Of a stretch of 50,239 nt of DNA, positions 7,443-18,051 are shown piece by piece. The notes below the pieces were generated by a model, which made no database searches, was not told where the DNA came from, and saw only the letters and a program-made list of their open reading frames with translations. The translations under genes and the position numbers were made by a program. Each line of letters begins with the position of its first letter. The stretch's first letter is position 1. This stretch comes from Acidobacteriota bacterium. GTDB lineage: Bacteria > Acidobacteriota > Terriglobia > Terriglobales > Acidobacteriaceae. The DNA lies in NCBI GenBank assembly GCA_021804965.1, contig JAJZGG010000010.1, forward strand, positions 1 through 50,239, written 5' to 3'.

Positions 7443-9938
7443 GTGAGCCAAAGCTCGAATTCGCTTCCGGAAGAGGAAGCGCTGTATCGCTGGCTGGATC
7501 AGGATGGGGAAGCCTTTGGCGCACCGGGCGCCATGCCGCGCTGGACCTCCAGCGTCAAGGACGCAGTCGGAACGGCATATTCTGCCTCCAGCCGCATCTG
7601 GTTCACCGTCTCCCACGGCATTCTGAACGAGATTTATCACCCGACCATTGACCACCCGCAGACGCGGGATCTGGGTCTGTTGATCACGGATGGGGAAAGC
7701 TTTGTCCACGAGGAGAAGCGCGACCTCGAGTCCCACTTCGAGTACATACACTCGGAGGCGCTGGGCGTGCGCTACATCAATCGCGACCGGCTGGGGCGCT
7801 ATCAACTGGTGAAGGAGATCCTGTGCGATCCCCACCACAGCGTGGTGCTGATGAATGTGACGCTGGAGGCGGGTCCAAACGGCAGCGAGGCATTTCTGGA
7901 TACGCTGCGGGTGTATGCGCTGCTGGCTCCGCACCTGGACGGAGGCGGAGCAGGCAACTCGGCGCGGGTGATGGATCTGGCCGGGCAGAAGATTTTTCTG
8001 GCATGGAGGAATCACTGGGCGCTGGTGCTGTCCTCCGATTGCGGCTTTGCCAAGGCAAGCTGCGGGTTTGTGGGGGCCAGCGACGGCTGGCATGACCTAA
8101 TGCACAACTTCCACATGGATTGGGAGTTTGGTTCGGCCACCCAGGGCAACATTGCGCTGACGGCGGAGCTGGACCTGCGCGGACGGCGCGAGTTTACGCT
8201 GGGCGTGGGCATTGCCAGTACGCGCCACTCGGCGCTGGCCAAGACGCTGGGCGCGCTGTCGACCCCGTTTGCCAGCAATCGGGACCGGTTTCTGGAGCAG
8301 TGGAAGCGGGTCTCCAGCCCGTACAAGCTGGCGGCGGTCAGCGGGGATCGCGGCCGGCTGATGCAGACCAGCCATAACATCCTGCTGGCGCACGAGGACA
8401 AGACCTACTCGGGTGCCTTTGTGGCCTCGGCCTCGATTCCGTGGGGACAGGCCAAGGGGGATGATGATCTGGGTGGATACCACCTGGTGTGGACGCGCGA
8501 CATGGTGCAGACGGCGACGGCGCTGCTGGCCTGCGGACGTGTGGATACGGCCCGTCGGGCGCTGGTGTATCTGGCCTGTACGCAGCGGCCGGATGGCGGC
8601 TTCTTCCAGAACTTCTGGATCGATGGCCGGCCCTATTGGAAGGGTGTGCAGCTGGATGAGGTGGCGTTTCCACTGATTCTGACCTGGAGGCTGTGGAAGG
8701 CCAACGGGCTGGGAAGCTGGAATGTGCTGGCGTTTGTGGAGCGCGCGGTGGGATTTCTGGTGCGCCATGCTCCGATCACCCATCAGGAGCGCTGGGAGGA
8801 AAACAGCGGCTATTCGCCGTCCACGCTGGCAGCCGTGATTGCCGGGCTGATCTGCGCTGCCGAGATCTGTCGCGCGATGGGATCGGCCGAGCAGGCGGAT
8901 TTTGTGGAAGAGTTTGCCGACTGGATTGAGTCGCACCTGGAGGACTGGACGGTGACCCGTGCCGGAGTGCTGCTGCCGGAGGTGCCGCGCCACTATATGC
9001 GGATCCGTCCGCCGGAGACCGGCGATGCCTACGACTGCGAAGGGGAAGGCACGGAGACGATCCGGCTGAGCAACCGTCCGCCGGGCACGCGCTATGAGTT
9101 TGAGGCGCGGGAGATTATCGACGCCGGCTTCCTGGAACTGGTGCGCTATGGCGTGCGCAACCCGCATGATCCGCTGATTGTGGACTCCCTGAAGGTGGTG
9201 GATGCCGTGCTGCGGCGCGAGCTGCCGCAGGGGCCGGGATGGCTGCGCTACAACTGGGACGGCTACGGCCAGACCGAGGACGGCGGAGCCTATCACGGGA
9301 CCGGCAAGGGACGCGTGTGGCCGTTGCTGACCGGCGAGCGTGCCCACTATGAGCTGGCCGCAGGTCGGCGGGTGGATACGATGATCCATACCTATGAGGG
9401 ATTTGCCACGGCCGGCCTGATGATGCCCGAGCAGGTGTGGGATGAGGACGACAGGCCGGAGCGCGGGCTGGTGCGCGGTCGTCCGGCCGGAGCGGCCTGC
9501 CCGCTGGTCTGGGCACATGCCGAGTATCTGAAGCTGCTGCGATCGGCCCAGGATGGACAGGTCTTTGACCGCATTGAGCCGGTGTACGAGCGCTATGGCC
9601 AGCGGCTGCGCGAACACGACCATGCCATGGGAAGCACGCACGAGAAGCGGATCGAAGTCTTCAGCCTGCGTCGGCCCATCCAGCGCATGCCGGCCGCCAC
9701 CACGCTGCGGCTGCTCGATGACCATGCCTTTGACCTGATCTGGACCGACGATGGATGGAATACGCGCCGGGTGACAACGGCCAGGAACCTGGGCGAGCTG
9801 GGCTACGCACTGGACATGCGGCCGGAGCCGGATGCCGAGGCGCTGGAATTCACCTTTTACTGGCCGGACAGCAACGCATGGCTGGGCCATAACCACAGGA
9901 TTGTCATCGGGAAATCCTCCTCCTTTGACGTGGAGTGA
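7443..9938 (+). CDS. glycoside hydrolase family 15 protein, glucoamylase-like
   Basis: GH15 glucoamylases release beta-glucose from the ends of starch, glycogen or maltodextrins. The 831-aa product has the N-terminal beta-sandwich domain typical of prokaryotic members (WTSSVKDAVGTAYSASSRIWFTVSHG) and then the (alpha/alpha)6 barrel with YHLVWTRDMVQTATALLA. The likely general acid is E406 (in QLDEVAFP) and the likely base E632 (in LLTGERAHYELAAG). I chose GTG 7443, preceded by AAAGGA, giving MSQSSNSLPEEEALYRWL; an ATG at 7392 in frame is possible. No signal peptide is visible, so an intracellular role on glycogen or imported dextrins is likely. Trehalase and glucodextranase activities also occur in this family. 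It precedes the pentose-phosphate genes. Confidence 0.9.
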   Translation: MSQSSNSLPEEEALYRWLDQDGEAFGAPGAMPRWTSSVKDAVGTAYSASSRIWFTVSHGILNEIYHPTIDHPQTRDLGLLITDGESFVHEEKRDLESHFEYIHSEALGVRYINRDRLGRYQLVKEILCDPHHSVVLMNVTLEAGPNGSEAFLDTLRVYALLAPHLDGGGAGNSARVMDLAGQKIFLAWRNHWALVLSSDCGFAKASCGFVGASDGWHDLMHNFHMDWEFGSATQGNIALTAELDLRGRREFTLGVGIASTRHSALAKTLGALSTPFASNRDRFLEQWKRVSSPYKLAAVSGDRGRLMQTSHNILLAHEDKTYSGAFVASASIPWGQAKGDDDLGGYHLVWTRDMVQTATALLACGRVDTARRALVYLACTQRPDGGFFQNFWIDGRPYWKGVQLDEVAFPLILTWRLWKANGLGSWNVLAFVERAVGFLVRHAPITHQERWEENSGYSPSTLAAVIAGLICAAEICRAMGSAEQADFVEEFADWIESHLEDWTVTRAGVLLPEVPRHYMRIRPPETGDAYDCEGEGTETIRLSNRPPGTRYEFEAREIIDAGFLELVRYGVRNPHDPLIVDSLKVVDAVLRRELPQGPGWLRYNWDGYGQTEDGGAYHGTGKGRVWPLLTGERAHYELAAGRRVDTMIHTYEGFATAGLMMPEQVWDEDDRPERGLVRGRPAGAACPLVWAHAEYLKLLRSAQDGQVFDRIEPVYERYGQRLREHDHAMGSTHEKRIEVFSLRRPIQRMPAATTLRLLDDHAFDLIWTDDGWNTRRVTTARNLGELGYALDMRPEPDAEALEFTFYWPDSNAWLGHNHRIVIGKSSSFDVE

Positions 9939-10091
9939 AGCGCAGATGCGATACCCTGATGGGAACGTGGAAAGATGGTCGCCCGGAGGGATTCCGGGTA
10001 TCATCGTACACAAGACATCAGTGGTCAGACCTCTAAATGGGCAGGCAACTTCCCTCAGTCAGCCTCACGGAATGAAAGGGCAATTACATCT

Positions 10092-12107
10092 ATGTCTTCC
10101 AATGGAACCGGCATGAGCCAATCCTCCGAGCTCGATCAGCTTTCGATCAACACCCTGCGTCTGCTTGCCGTGGATGCGATCCAGAAGGCCAACAGCGGCC
10201 ATCCGGGAGCGCCGCTGGGCTGTGCCCCCATCGCATATCTGCTTTACGGAGGCGTGATGAAGCATAATCCGGCGCATTCGTGCTGGCCGGATCGGGACCG
10301 TTTTGTGCTTTCCAACGGGCATGCGTCGATGCTGCTGTATGGCTCGCTGTTTCTCTCCGGTTACAAGCTGACGCTGGAAGACCTGCAGGGCTTCCGCCAG
10401 TGGGGATCGCGCACGCCGGGCCACCCGGAGTATGGCCACACGGATGGAGTCGAGGTGACGACGGGTCCGCTGGGGCAGGGGTTTGCGATGTCCGTGGGTC
10501 TGGCGATTGCCGAGCAGCATCTGGCCGCGACCTATAATCGCCCCGGATTTGAAGTGGTCAATCACCACACCTATGGCCTGCTGGGCGATGGCGACCTGAT
10601 GGAAGGCGTCTCGCATGAGGCAGCCTCGCTGGCCGGTACGCTGGGGTTGGGCAAGCTGATCTTCTTCTACGACGACAACCTGATTTCCCTCGACGGGCCG
10701 ACAAGCCTGAGCTTTACCGAGGATGCCTACAAGCGCTTTGAGGCCTATGGGTGGCAGGTGTTGCGCGTGGCCGATGGCAATGATCTGGCAGCGCTGCGGG
10801 CAGCGGTGGAAGCAGCCAAGGCGGATACGGCGCGGCCCACGCTGATCAGTGTGCGGACGGTGATTGGCTATGGCAGCCCGAAGGCCGGCACGAAGAATGT
10901 GCATGGCGAGGCGCTGGGAGCCGAGAATGTGGCGGCGACGAAGAAGTTCTTCGGATTCCCGGAGGATCAGAGCTTTGTGCTGCCGGAGGCCGCGCTGGCC
11001 AACTGGCGTTCGGCGGTGGAGCGAGGCAAGGCGGCCGAGGCGGAGTGGAATACGCTCTTTGCCGGTTACAAGGCGGCTTATCCCGAGCTGGCTGCGGAGT
11101 TTGAGCGGGTCTTTGCCAACCAGCGCAAGGCAGGATGGGAAAAGGCGATTCCGGTCTTCCCGGCGGACAAGCCGCAGGCCACGCGCAATGCCGGCGGGGC
11201 AATTCTGAATGCACTGGCCCCGGTGGTTCCGGAACTCTTTGGCGGAGCTGCCGATCTGACCAGCTCGACCAAGACCATTTTCAAGGACAGCCCCAGCTTC
11301 CATGCCGATCCTACAGGCCGGAACGTCTACTTCGGAGTGCGCGAGTTTGCGATGTCCGCAGCGGTGAATGGCATGGCCGTGCACGGCGGTCTGCTTCCCT
11401 TTGGCTCCACATTTTTTGTCTTCAGCGACTACTGCAAGCCGGCGCTCCGGATTGCGGCGATCATGGGCTCACACTCGCTGTTTGTCTTTACCCATGACTC
11501 AATCGCTGTGGGCGAGGATGGTCCGACGCATGAGCCGATTGAGCACCTGATGGCGCTGCGAGCCGTTCCCGGGATGACCGACTTCCGGCCTGCCGACGCC
11601 AACGAGACGGCAGCAGCCTGGAGGCTGGCACTGGAGCGCACCGGACCGAGCTTCATGGCGCTTTCCCGGCAGGATCTGCCGGTGCTGGATACGGCGGTGA
11701 TCGATGTCTATGGCGGTGTGAGCAAGGGTGGGTATGTGGTGGTGGAGGCTGCGTCACCGGCGGTGATCCTGCTGGGCACCGGCTCCGAGCTGTGGCAAGC
11801 AGTGGAGGCAGCCAAGCTGCTGGCCGCCGAAGGGATTGCAGCGCGCGTGGTTTCCCTGCCAAGCTGGAAGCTGTTCGAGGAGCAGACGGCGGCCTATCGC
11901 GCCTCGGTGCTGACGCCGGGCGTGCCCAAGGTGGCCATTGAGGCCGGCTCGACGCTGGGCTGGTGGAAGTATGTGGGCGCCGATGGGGCTGTGATCGGGT
12001 TGGATCGCTTTGGCGCTTCGGCTCCGGCCAAGCGTATTCTTACCGAGCTTGGATTTACGGCAGAGAACGTGGCAGCCACGGCGAAGAAGCTGCTGGGAAA
12101 GGCTTGA
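10092..12107 (+). CDS. tkt: transketolase
   Basis: Transketolase moves two-carbon ketol units between sugar phosphates in the non-oxidative pentose phosphate pathway, using thiamine diphosphate. The 671-aa product has [20 protein letters not shown] at the N-terminus and the ThDP motif [13 protein letters not shown]...FYDDN. The middle (Pyr) domain has [20 protein letters not shown] and [19 protein letters not shown]. The ATG at 10092 follows AAAGGG; an ATG at 10113 ([11 protein letters not shown]) is also possible. Its stop lies 4 bp before rpiB, so the two are very likely cotranscribed and both act on ribose-5-phosphate metabolism. Confidence 0.97.
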   Translation: MSSNGTGMSQSSELDQLSINTLRLLAVDAIQKANSGHPGAPLGCAPIAYLLYGGVMKHNPAHSCWPDRDRFVLSNGHASMLLYGSLFLSGYKLTLEDLQGFRQWGSRTPGHPEYGHTDGVEVTTGPLGQGFAMSVGLAIAEQHLAATYNRPGFEVVNHHTYGLLGDGDLMEGVSHEAASLAGTLGLGKLIFFYDDNLISLDGPTSLSFTEDAYKRFEAYGWQVLRVADGNDLAALRAAVEAAKADTARPTLISVRTVIGYGSPKAGTKNVHGEALGAENVAATKKFFGFPEDQSFVLPEAALANWRSAVERGKAAEAEWNTLFAGYKAAYPELAAEFERVFANQRKAGWEKAIPVFPADKPQATRNAGGAILNALAPVVPELFGGAADLTSSTKTIFKDSPSFHADPTGRNVYFGVREFAMSAAVNGMAVHGGLLPFGSTFFVFSDYCKPALRIAAIMGSHSLFVFTHDSIAVGEDGPTHEPIEHLMALRAVPGMTDFRPADANETAAAWRLALERTGPSFMALSRQDLPVLDTAVIDVYGGVSKGGYVVVEAASPAVILLGTGSELWQAVEAAKLLAAEGIAARVVSLPSWKLFEEQTAAYRASVLTPGVPKVAIEAGSTLGWWKYVGADGAVIGLDRFGASAPAKRILTELGFTAENVAATAKKLLGKA

Positions 12108-12111
12108 GATC

Positions 12112-12573
12112 ATGAAGCTGGTCATGGGTTCGGATCATGCCGGGTTCCCGCTGAAGGAAGAGCTGCGGGAGTATCTGACAAAGGCTGGGCACGAGGTGGT
12201 CGATCTGGGTGTTCACAGCACGGAGCCATCCGATTATCCGGATGCTGCCGAAGCGGTGGGTGAGGCAATTCGTGCCGGGGTGGCTCAGCGCGGCATCCTG
12301 ATCTGCGGCTCCGGTGTGGGGGTGTGTGTGGCGGCAAACAAGATTCCCGGCATTCGTGCCGGCATCTGCCACGATCACTACTCGGCGCACCAGGGCGTGG
12401 AGCATGACGACATGAATGTGCTGGTGCTGGGGGCGCGCATTATTGGCACGGCGGCAGCGATGGATGTTGTGGATGCCTATCTGGGCGCACGCTTTGGCTC
12501 CAATGAGGAGCGCTTCGTGCGCCGGTACAACAAGGTGCTGGCGATTGAAGCCAAGTATGCCCGCGAACTGTAA
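12112..12573 (+). CDS. rpiB: ribose-5-phosphate isomerase B
   Basis: RpiB interconverts ribulose-5-phosphate and ribose-5-phosphate. The 153-aa product shows the RpiB/LacAB pattern: [18 protein letters not shown], then [19 protein letters not shown] with the active-site cysteine of the CGSGVG segment, [18 protein letters not shown] and GARIIG. Length is normal (about 150). The gap to transketolase is only 4 bp. Related allose-6-phosphate isomerases are similar, but the pathway neighbours favour ribose-5-phosphate. Confidence 0.96.
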   Translation: MKLVMGSDHAGFPLKEELREYLTKAGHEVVDLGVHSTEPSDYPDAAEAVGEAIRAGVAQRGILICGSGVGVCVAANKIPGIRAGICHDHYSAHQGVEHDDMNVLVLGARIIGTAAAMDVVDAYLGARFGSNEERFVRRYNKVLAIEAKYAREL

Positions 12574-12633
12574 GCCAGGGAGTTCGTTCCCGCTGACACC
12601 CAGGAAGGACCAGGAGGCGCCGTTACGGAAGCC

Positions 12634-13272
12634 ATGAGTGCGAGGACTGCGGAGTGCCAGATCGAGGTGGTGCTGTTCGACGTGGGCGGCGTGCTGCTGA
12701 CCAATGGATGGGATCATCGGGAGCGCGCTGCCGTCTACGATCATTTCGGGCTGACGGCTGCCGAGAAGGCGGAGATTGAGGCGCGGCATCCTGCGCCTTA
12801 CGATGCCTGGGAGCGGGATGCCATCTCTCCCGATGCGTATCTCGACGAGGTGGTGTTTTTTGTGCCGCGCCGGTTTTCCCGGGAGGAGTTTTACGCCAGG
12901 ATGCGCGAGGTTTCGCAGCCGATTGCCGACAGTGCGCGGCGAACGCTGGAAGAGCTGGCTGCATCCAAGCGATATGGAGTGGGTGTGCTGAACAACGAAT
13001 CGCGCCTGCTGCATGCGTATCGGATGGAAGCATTTGGGCTCTGCGGTTTGCTCCAGTTTCAGTTCAGCTCCTGCTATCTGGGGCTGCGCAAGCCGGAGGC
13101 GGCGATCTATCGTCGGGCGCTGGATATTCTGGGCCGGGAGGGTCGGCGCGTGCTGTTTATCGACGATCGCGCGGAGAATGTGGCCGCAGCACAGGCCGCG
13201 GGCATGGAAGCGGTGCAGTTTACCGGGGAGTCTGCCCTGCGGGCGGTGCTGGCCGATAGGGGTCTGCTGTAA
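12634..13272 (+). CDS. HAD-superfamily hydrolase (subfamily IA), substrate unknown
   Basis: This is a 212-aa cytosolic phosphatase-like protein of the haloacid dehalogenase superfamily. Motif I is VLFDVGGVLLTNG, giving the nucleophile Asp but Gly at the usual second Asp position (DxGGV), as in the YihX-like group. The motif II/III region includes GVLNNESR and YLGLRKPEAAIY (Lys), and motif IV is RVLFIDDRAENV. The helical cap lies between about residues 25 and 95. It sits between rpiB and gnd, so a sugar-phosphate or a damaged metabolite of the pathway is a reasonable guess, but nothing in the sequence fixes the substrate. Confidence 0.85.
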   Translation: MSARTAECQIEVVLFDVGGVLLTNGWDHRERAAVYDHFGLTAAEKAEIEARHPAPYDAWERDAISPDAYLDEVVFFVPRRFSREEFYARMREVSQPIADSARRTLEELAASKRYGVGVLNNESRLLHAYRMEAFGLCGLLQFQFSSCYLGLRKPEAAIYRRALDILGREGRRVLFIDDRAENVAAAQAAGMEAVQFTGESALRAVLADRGLL

Positions 13273-13337
13273 GCACGCGGCAGGGCCTGGCGGTTGGGTT
13301 TGAGTTCCATAACTGAGGGAAACGAAGGAGAGAGCAG

Positions 13338-14243
13338 ATGCAGCTTGGATTGATCGGTCTTGGAAAGATGGGCGGCAACATGGCGGAGCGGCTTCGCCTT
13401 GGCGGCCATCAGGTGGTGGGCTTTGATTACAACCCGGAAGCCGTGGCCAAGCTTGCGGCCAGCGGCAATGTGGGTGCTTCCAGTCTGGAAGACCTGGTGA
13501 AAAAGCTGGATGGGCCCCGCGCCATCTGGATCATGGTGCCTTCGGGAGCACCGGTGGACGAGACGATTGCCAAGCTGGAGCCGTACCTTGCTCCCGGCGA
13601 TACGCTGATCGATGGCGGCAACTCCAACTACAAGGATTCGATTCGTCGCCATGCCGAGGTTACGGCCAAGGGCTTCCACTTCATTGACGTGGGAACCTCG
13701 GGCGGTGTGTGGGGATTGAAAGAGGGCTACAGCATGATGATCGGCGGCGACAAGGCTCCGGTGGAGCGGTTGCGCCCGATCTTTTCCACGCTGGCTCCGG
13801 GTGCCGACAAGGGATGGGGGCATGTGGGACCGGCCGGTGCCGGACACTTTGTGAAGATGGTGCACAACGGCATTGAATATGGCCTGATGCAGGCCTATGC
13901 CGAGGGCTTCACGATCATGGAGAAGAAGGAGTCGCTGGATCTGAATCTTCCCCAGATTGCCGAAATCTGGCGTCATGGCAGCGTGGTGCGCAGCTGGCTG
14001 CTGGATCTGACGGCGGATGCGCTGCAGCAGAACCCCTCTCTGGATGGGCTGGAGGCCTATGTCTCGGATTCCGGGGAAGGTCGCTGGACGGTCTTTGAGG
14101 CAATCGACCTCAACGTTTCGGCACCGGTGATCACGGAAAGCCTGATTCGCCGCATCCGCTCGCGCGAGGAGAACAATTTTACCGACCGGATGCTGTCCAT
14201 CATGCGCAATGCCTTTGGCGGACACGCGATCAAGAAAAGTTAA
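13338..14243 (+). CDS. gnd: 6-phosphogluconate dehydrogenase, decarboxylating (short form)
   Basis: This enzyme oxidatively decarboxylates 6-phosphogluconate to ribulose-5-phosphate. The 301-aa product has the Rossmann motif GLIGLGKMGGNMAERL, the substrate segment LIDGGNSNYKDS, then FIDVGTSGGVWGLKEGYSMM and the catalytic Lys region GAGHFVKMVHNGIEYG. It belongs to the short YqeC-like form (about 300 aa rather than about 470), whose members are often NAD-preferring; the cofactor is not determined here. An AAGGAG-type ribosome-binding site lies just upstream. It lies between the HAD gene and zwf. Confidence 0.95.
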   Translation: MQLGLIGLGKMGGNMAERLRLGGHQVVGFDYNPEAVAKLAASGNVGASSLEDLVKKLDGPRAIWIMVPSGAPVDETIAKLEPYLAPGDTLIDGGNSNYKDSIRRHAEVTAKGFHFIDVGTSGGVWGLKEGYSMMIGGDKAPVERLRPIFSTLAPGADKGWGHVGPAGAGHFVKMVHNGIEYGLMQAYAEGFTIMEKKESLDLNLPQIAEIWRHGSVVRSWLLDLTADALQQNPSLDGLEAYVSDSGEGRWTVFEAIDLNVSAPVITESLIRRIRSREENNFTDRMLSIMRNAFGGHAIKKS

Positions 14244-14282
14244 GCCCTGCGGCCGCCGCAAGGTGTGCCGCACATCCACGGA

Positions 14283-14332
14283 CGGACGCAGCAGCCGGTT
14301 CAGCCGGCAGGGGTTTCCGGGCGCTGCGTCCG
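14283..14332 (+). promoter_or_regulatory. stem-loop in the gnd-zwf spacer
   Basis: The arms CGGACGCAGC (14283-14292) and GCTGCGTCCG (14323-14332) are perfectly complementary over 10 bp, with a GC-rich interior. No T-run follows. It lies 40 bp after the gnd stop and 57 bp before zwf, so it could stabilise the gnd message or tune readthrough to zwf. Confidence 0.45.
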
Positions 14333-14388
14333 GATCCAAGGCCCAAGACAAGCATCACTTCCGCGACACGCCGGAAAGGAACAGAACC

Positions 14389-15936
<1,548 letters not shown>

Positions 15937-16051
15937 CGATGGACACTGAAAACTGGAATATTGCAGGTCAGTCTGGAAAGGGCAGCCGGTACCGGAATTG
16001 TCGCTGCGGGCTGGCCGGAATTGCTGCCAACAACTGCCACAAGGAGCATGC

Positions 16052-16849
16052 ATGGCCCCGCTGCTGAAGATTACCTGTGAGATAGCCCCGGACGCTGCTG
16101 TGCTGGCACAACGCGGAGCCGAGCACCTGGTGGAACTGATTGAAGAGGCGGAGGCAGCGCGTGGCCGGGTGCGCATTGCCCTCTCCGGCGGTTCCACGCC
16201 GAAGGCCATGTTCCACCTTTTGGCCGATCCGGCACACAACTATCGCCAGCGGATTCCCTGGCATGCGCTGGAGCTTTTCTGGGTGGATGAACGGATGGTG
16301 CCGCCGGATCATCCGGAGAGCAACTATCGCATGACGCGGGAGGCGCTGCTGGATCATGTGCCGCTGCGTCCGGAGAATGTGCATCGGATCGAAGGCGAAC
16401 TGGATCCGCATGAGGCAGCCGACCGCTATGAGTTTGCGCTGCGGCAGAGCTTTCGCCTGGAGGGTGCCGAGTCCCCGCGCTTCGACATTCTGGCCCTGGG
16501 CATGGGGGATGACGGCCACACCGCCTCGCTGTTTCCGCATACGGAGGCGATTCACGAGATGGGCCGCCTGGCGACGGCAAACGCCGTGCCGCAGAAGGAT
16601 ACCTGGCGGGTGACGTTGACCTGGCCGGTGATCAATCAGGCGCGGGAGGTCTTTTTCCTGATTGGCGGCGCGGAGAAGTCCGGTGTCCTGCGGGAGGTCC
16701 TGCTGGGTCCGGGCGATGTGGAGCGGCTGCCGTCGCAGCTGATCTGGCCTGCCAGCGGTATACTCACTATGATTCTTGATCAGGCTGCCGCGGCTCAGCT
16801 GCCGCAGCCCGATGCCAACGGCATCGTACACCTGGAGCGAACACGATGA
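16052..16849 (+). CDS. pgl: 6-phosphogluconolactonase
   Basis: Pgl hydrolyses 6-phosphogluconolactone to 6-phosphogluconate. The 265-aa product carries the SugarP-isomerase/Pgl family motifs IALSGGSTPKAMFHLL, FWVDERMVPPDHPESNYRM and LALGMGDDGHTASLFPHT. The ATG at 16052 follows a good AAGGAG at 16041-16046. The stop overlaps the glk start by 4 bp (ATGA), so the two genes are translationally coupled. Confidence 0.97.
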   Translation: MAPLLKITCEIAPDAAVLAQRGAEHLVELIEEAEAARGRVRIALSGGSTPKAMFHLLADPAHNYRQRIPWHALELFWVDERMVPPDHPESNYRMTREALLDHVPLRPENVHRIEGELDPHEAADRYEFALRQSFRLEGAESPRFDILALGMGDDGHTASLFPHTEAIHEMGRLATANAVPQKDTWRVTLTWPVINQAREVFFLIGGAEKSGVLREVLLGPGDVERLPSQLIWPASGILTMILDQAAAAQLPQPDANGIVHLERTR

Positions 16850-17865
16850 TTCTTGCAGGCGACGTAGGCGGCACCAAGGTACACCTGGCGCTCTACGACT
16901 TCTCCCAAGGCAAGCTGCAGCATACACGCGATACCCGTTATCCGGCACGGGACTATGCCGGACTCGAAGAGATTGTCCGCGAGTTTTTGGCCGGGGAGTC
17001 GGTGACCAGCGCCTGTTTTGGTGTTCCGGGCCCGGTGCGGGATGGACGCCTGCGCCTGACCAACCTGCCATGGACGCTCGACAGCCGCGAGCTTTCCCAG
17101 TCCCTGGGCATAGACCATGTCTTCCTGATCAACGATCTGGAGGCCAACGGTTACGGGATTGCCGAGCTGACCCCGGACCAGATCTTCACGCTCTCCGAGG
17201 GGGATCCGCGCCAGATTGGCAACCGTGCGCTGATTGCTGCCGGGACCGGACTGGGCGAGGGCGTTCTGGCCTGGAATGGCAAGATGCATGTGCCGATGCC
17301 GAGCGAGGGCGGACACTGCGACTTTGCCCCGCGCAATGAGGATGAGATCGACCTGCTGCGGTATCTGAAGCAGAAATATCAGGGGCGCATCAGCTTTGAG
17401 CGTGTGGTGAGCGGGATGGGCCTGACCAACATCTATGATTTTCTGCGCGATGTGCGTGGCATGGATGAGCCGGCCTGGCTGCGCGACCGCATTACCGGCG
17501 AAGATCCCAATGCCGTGATCACCGAACTGGCTTTGAGTGTGAAGAGCGAGATCTGCGAGCGGGCACTGGATATGTTTGTCTCGGCCTATGGGGCCGAGAG
17601 CGGCAATCTAGCCCTGAAGGTGCTGTCCATCGGCGGCTTCTATGTGGGCGGCGGCATTGCCCCGCGAATTCTGGAAAAGCTGAAGGATGGAACCTTCCTG
17701 AAGGCCTTCACGGACAAGGGACGGCTGAGCCAGCTGCTCATCAACATGCCGGTACGGATCATCCTGGAGAGCCGGGCAGCCCTGATGGGTGCGGCTGCCT
17801 ATGCCGAAGCACGGGCTGCCGAGTTGAGCGGCATCTCGCATCGAGCGGCCAGCCTGAACGGATAA
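16846..17865 (+). CDS. glk: glucokinase
   Basis: Glucokinase phosphorylates glucose with ATP to glucose-6-phosphate. The 339-aa product belongs to the Glk family: the phosphate-binding start MILAGDVGGTKVHLALYD, then FGVPGPVRDGRLRLTNLPW, FLINDLEANGYGI and LIAAGTGLGEG. It overlaps pgl by 4 bp. It would phosphorylate glucose released by the upstream GH15 enzyme, feeding Zwf. A strong hairpin 27 bp after the stop probably closes this gene group. Confidence 0.96.
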   Translation: MILAGDVGGTKVHLALYDFSQGKLQHTRDTRYPARDYAGLEEIVREFLAGESVTSACFGVPGPVRDGRLRLTNLPWTLDSRELSQSLGIDHVFLINDLEANGYGIAELTPDQIFTLSEGDPRQIGNRALIAAGTGLGEGVLAWNGKMHVPMPSEGGHCDFAPRNEDEIDLLRYLKQKYQGRISFERVVSGMGLTNIYDFLRDVRGMDEPAWLRDRITGEDPNAVITELALSVKSEICERALDMFVSAYGAESGNLALKVLSIGGFYVGGGIAPRILEKLKDGTFLKAFTDKGRLSQLLINMPVRIILESRAALMGAAAYAEARAAELSGISHRAASLNG

Positions 17866-17892
17866 CCGCCCGGAACCGGGCAAGGCAGGAAG

Positions 17893-17927
17893 ACAGCCAC
17901 GGATGGGCCAGCCCGATCCGTGGCTGT
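17893..17927 (+). terminator. strong stem-loop after glk, probable terminator
   Basis: A perfect 12-bp stem (ACAGCCACGGAT / ATCCGTGGCTGT) encloses an 11-nt loop that is itself GC-rich (GGGC..GCCC). Only GTTGT follows, so the T-run is poor. Its position after the last carbon gene and before the unrelated secreted hydrolase supports transcription termination, perhaps with Rho. Confidence 0.65.
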
Positions 17928-18051
17928 GTTGTCTGCGGACTTTCCAAAAGCACGCGCTGCCGGGTGCGATTTCTCGATCACGATTTCTCTATCCGGTTCT
18001 TCGCTCTGCGTGCTACCTTGGCACAAATCCTTCTCTGTCGAGGTTCCCAGC

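Noticed and set aside
9950-10002. nested pairings in the GH15-transketolase spacer as a riboswitch
   Set aside because: The arms are 6-7 bp with a large loop, match no riboswitch class I know, and are likely by chance.
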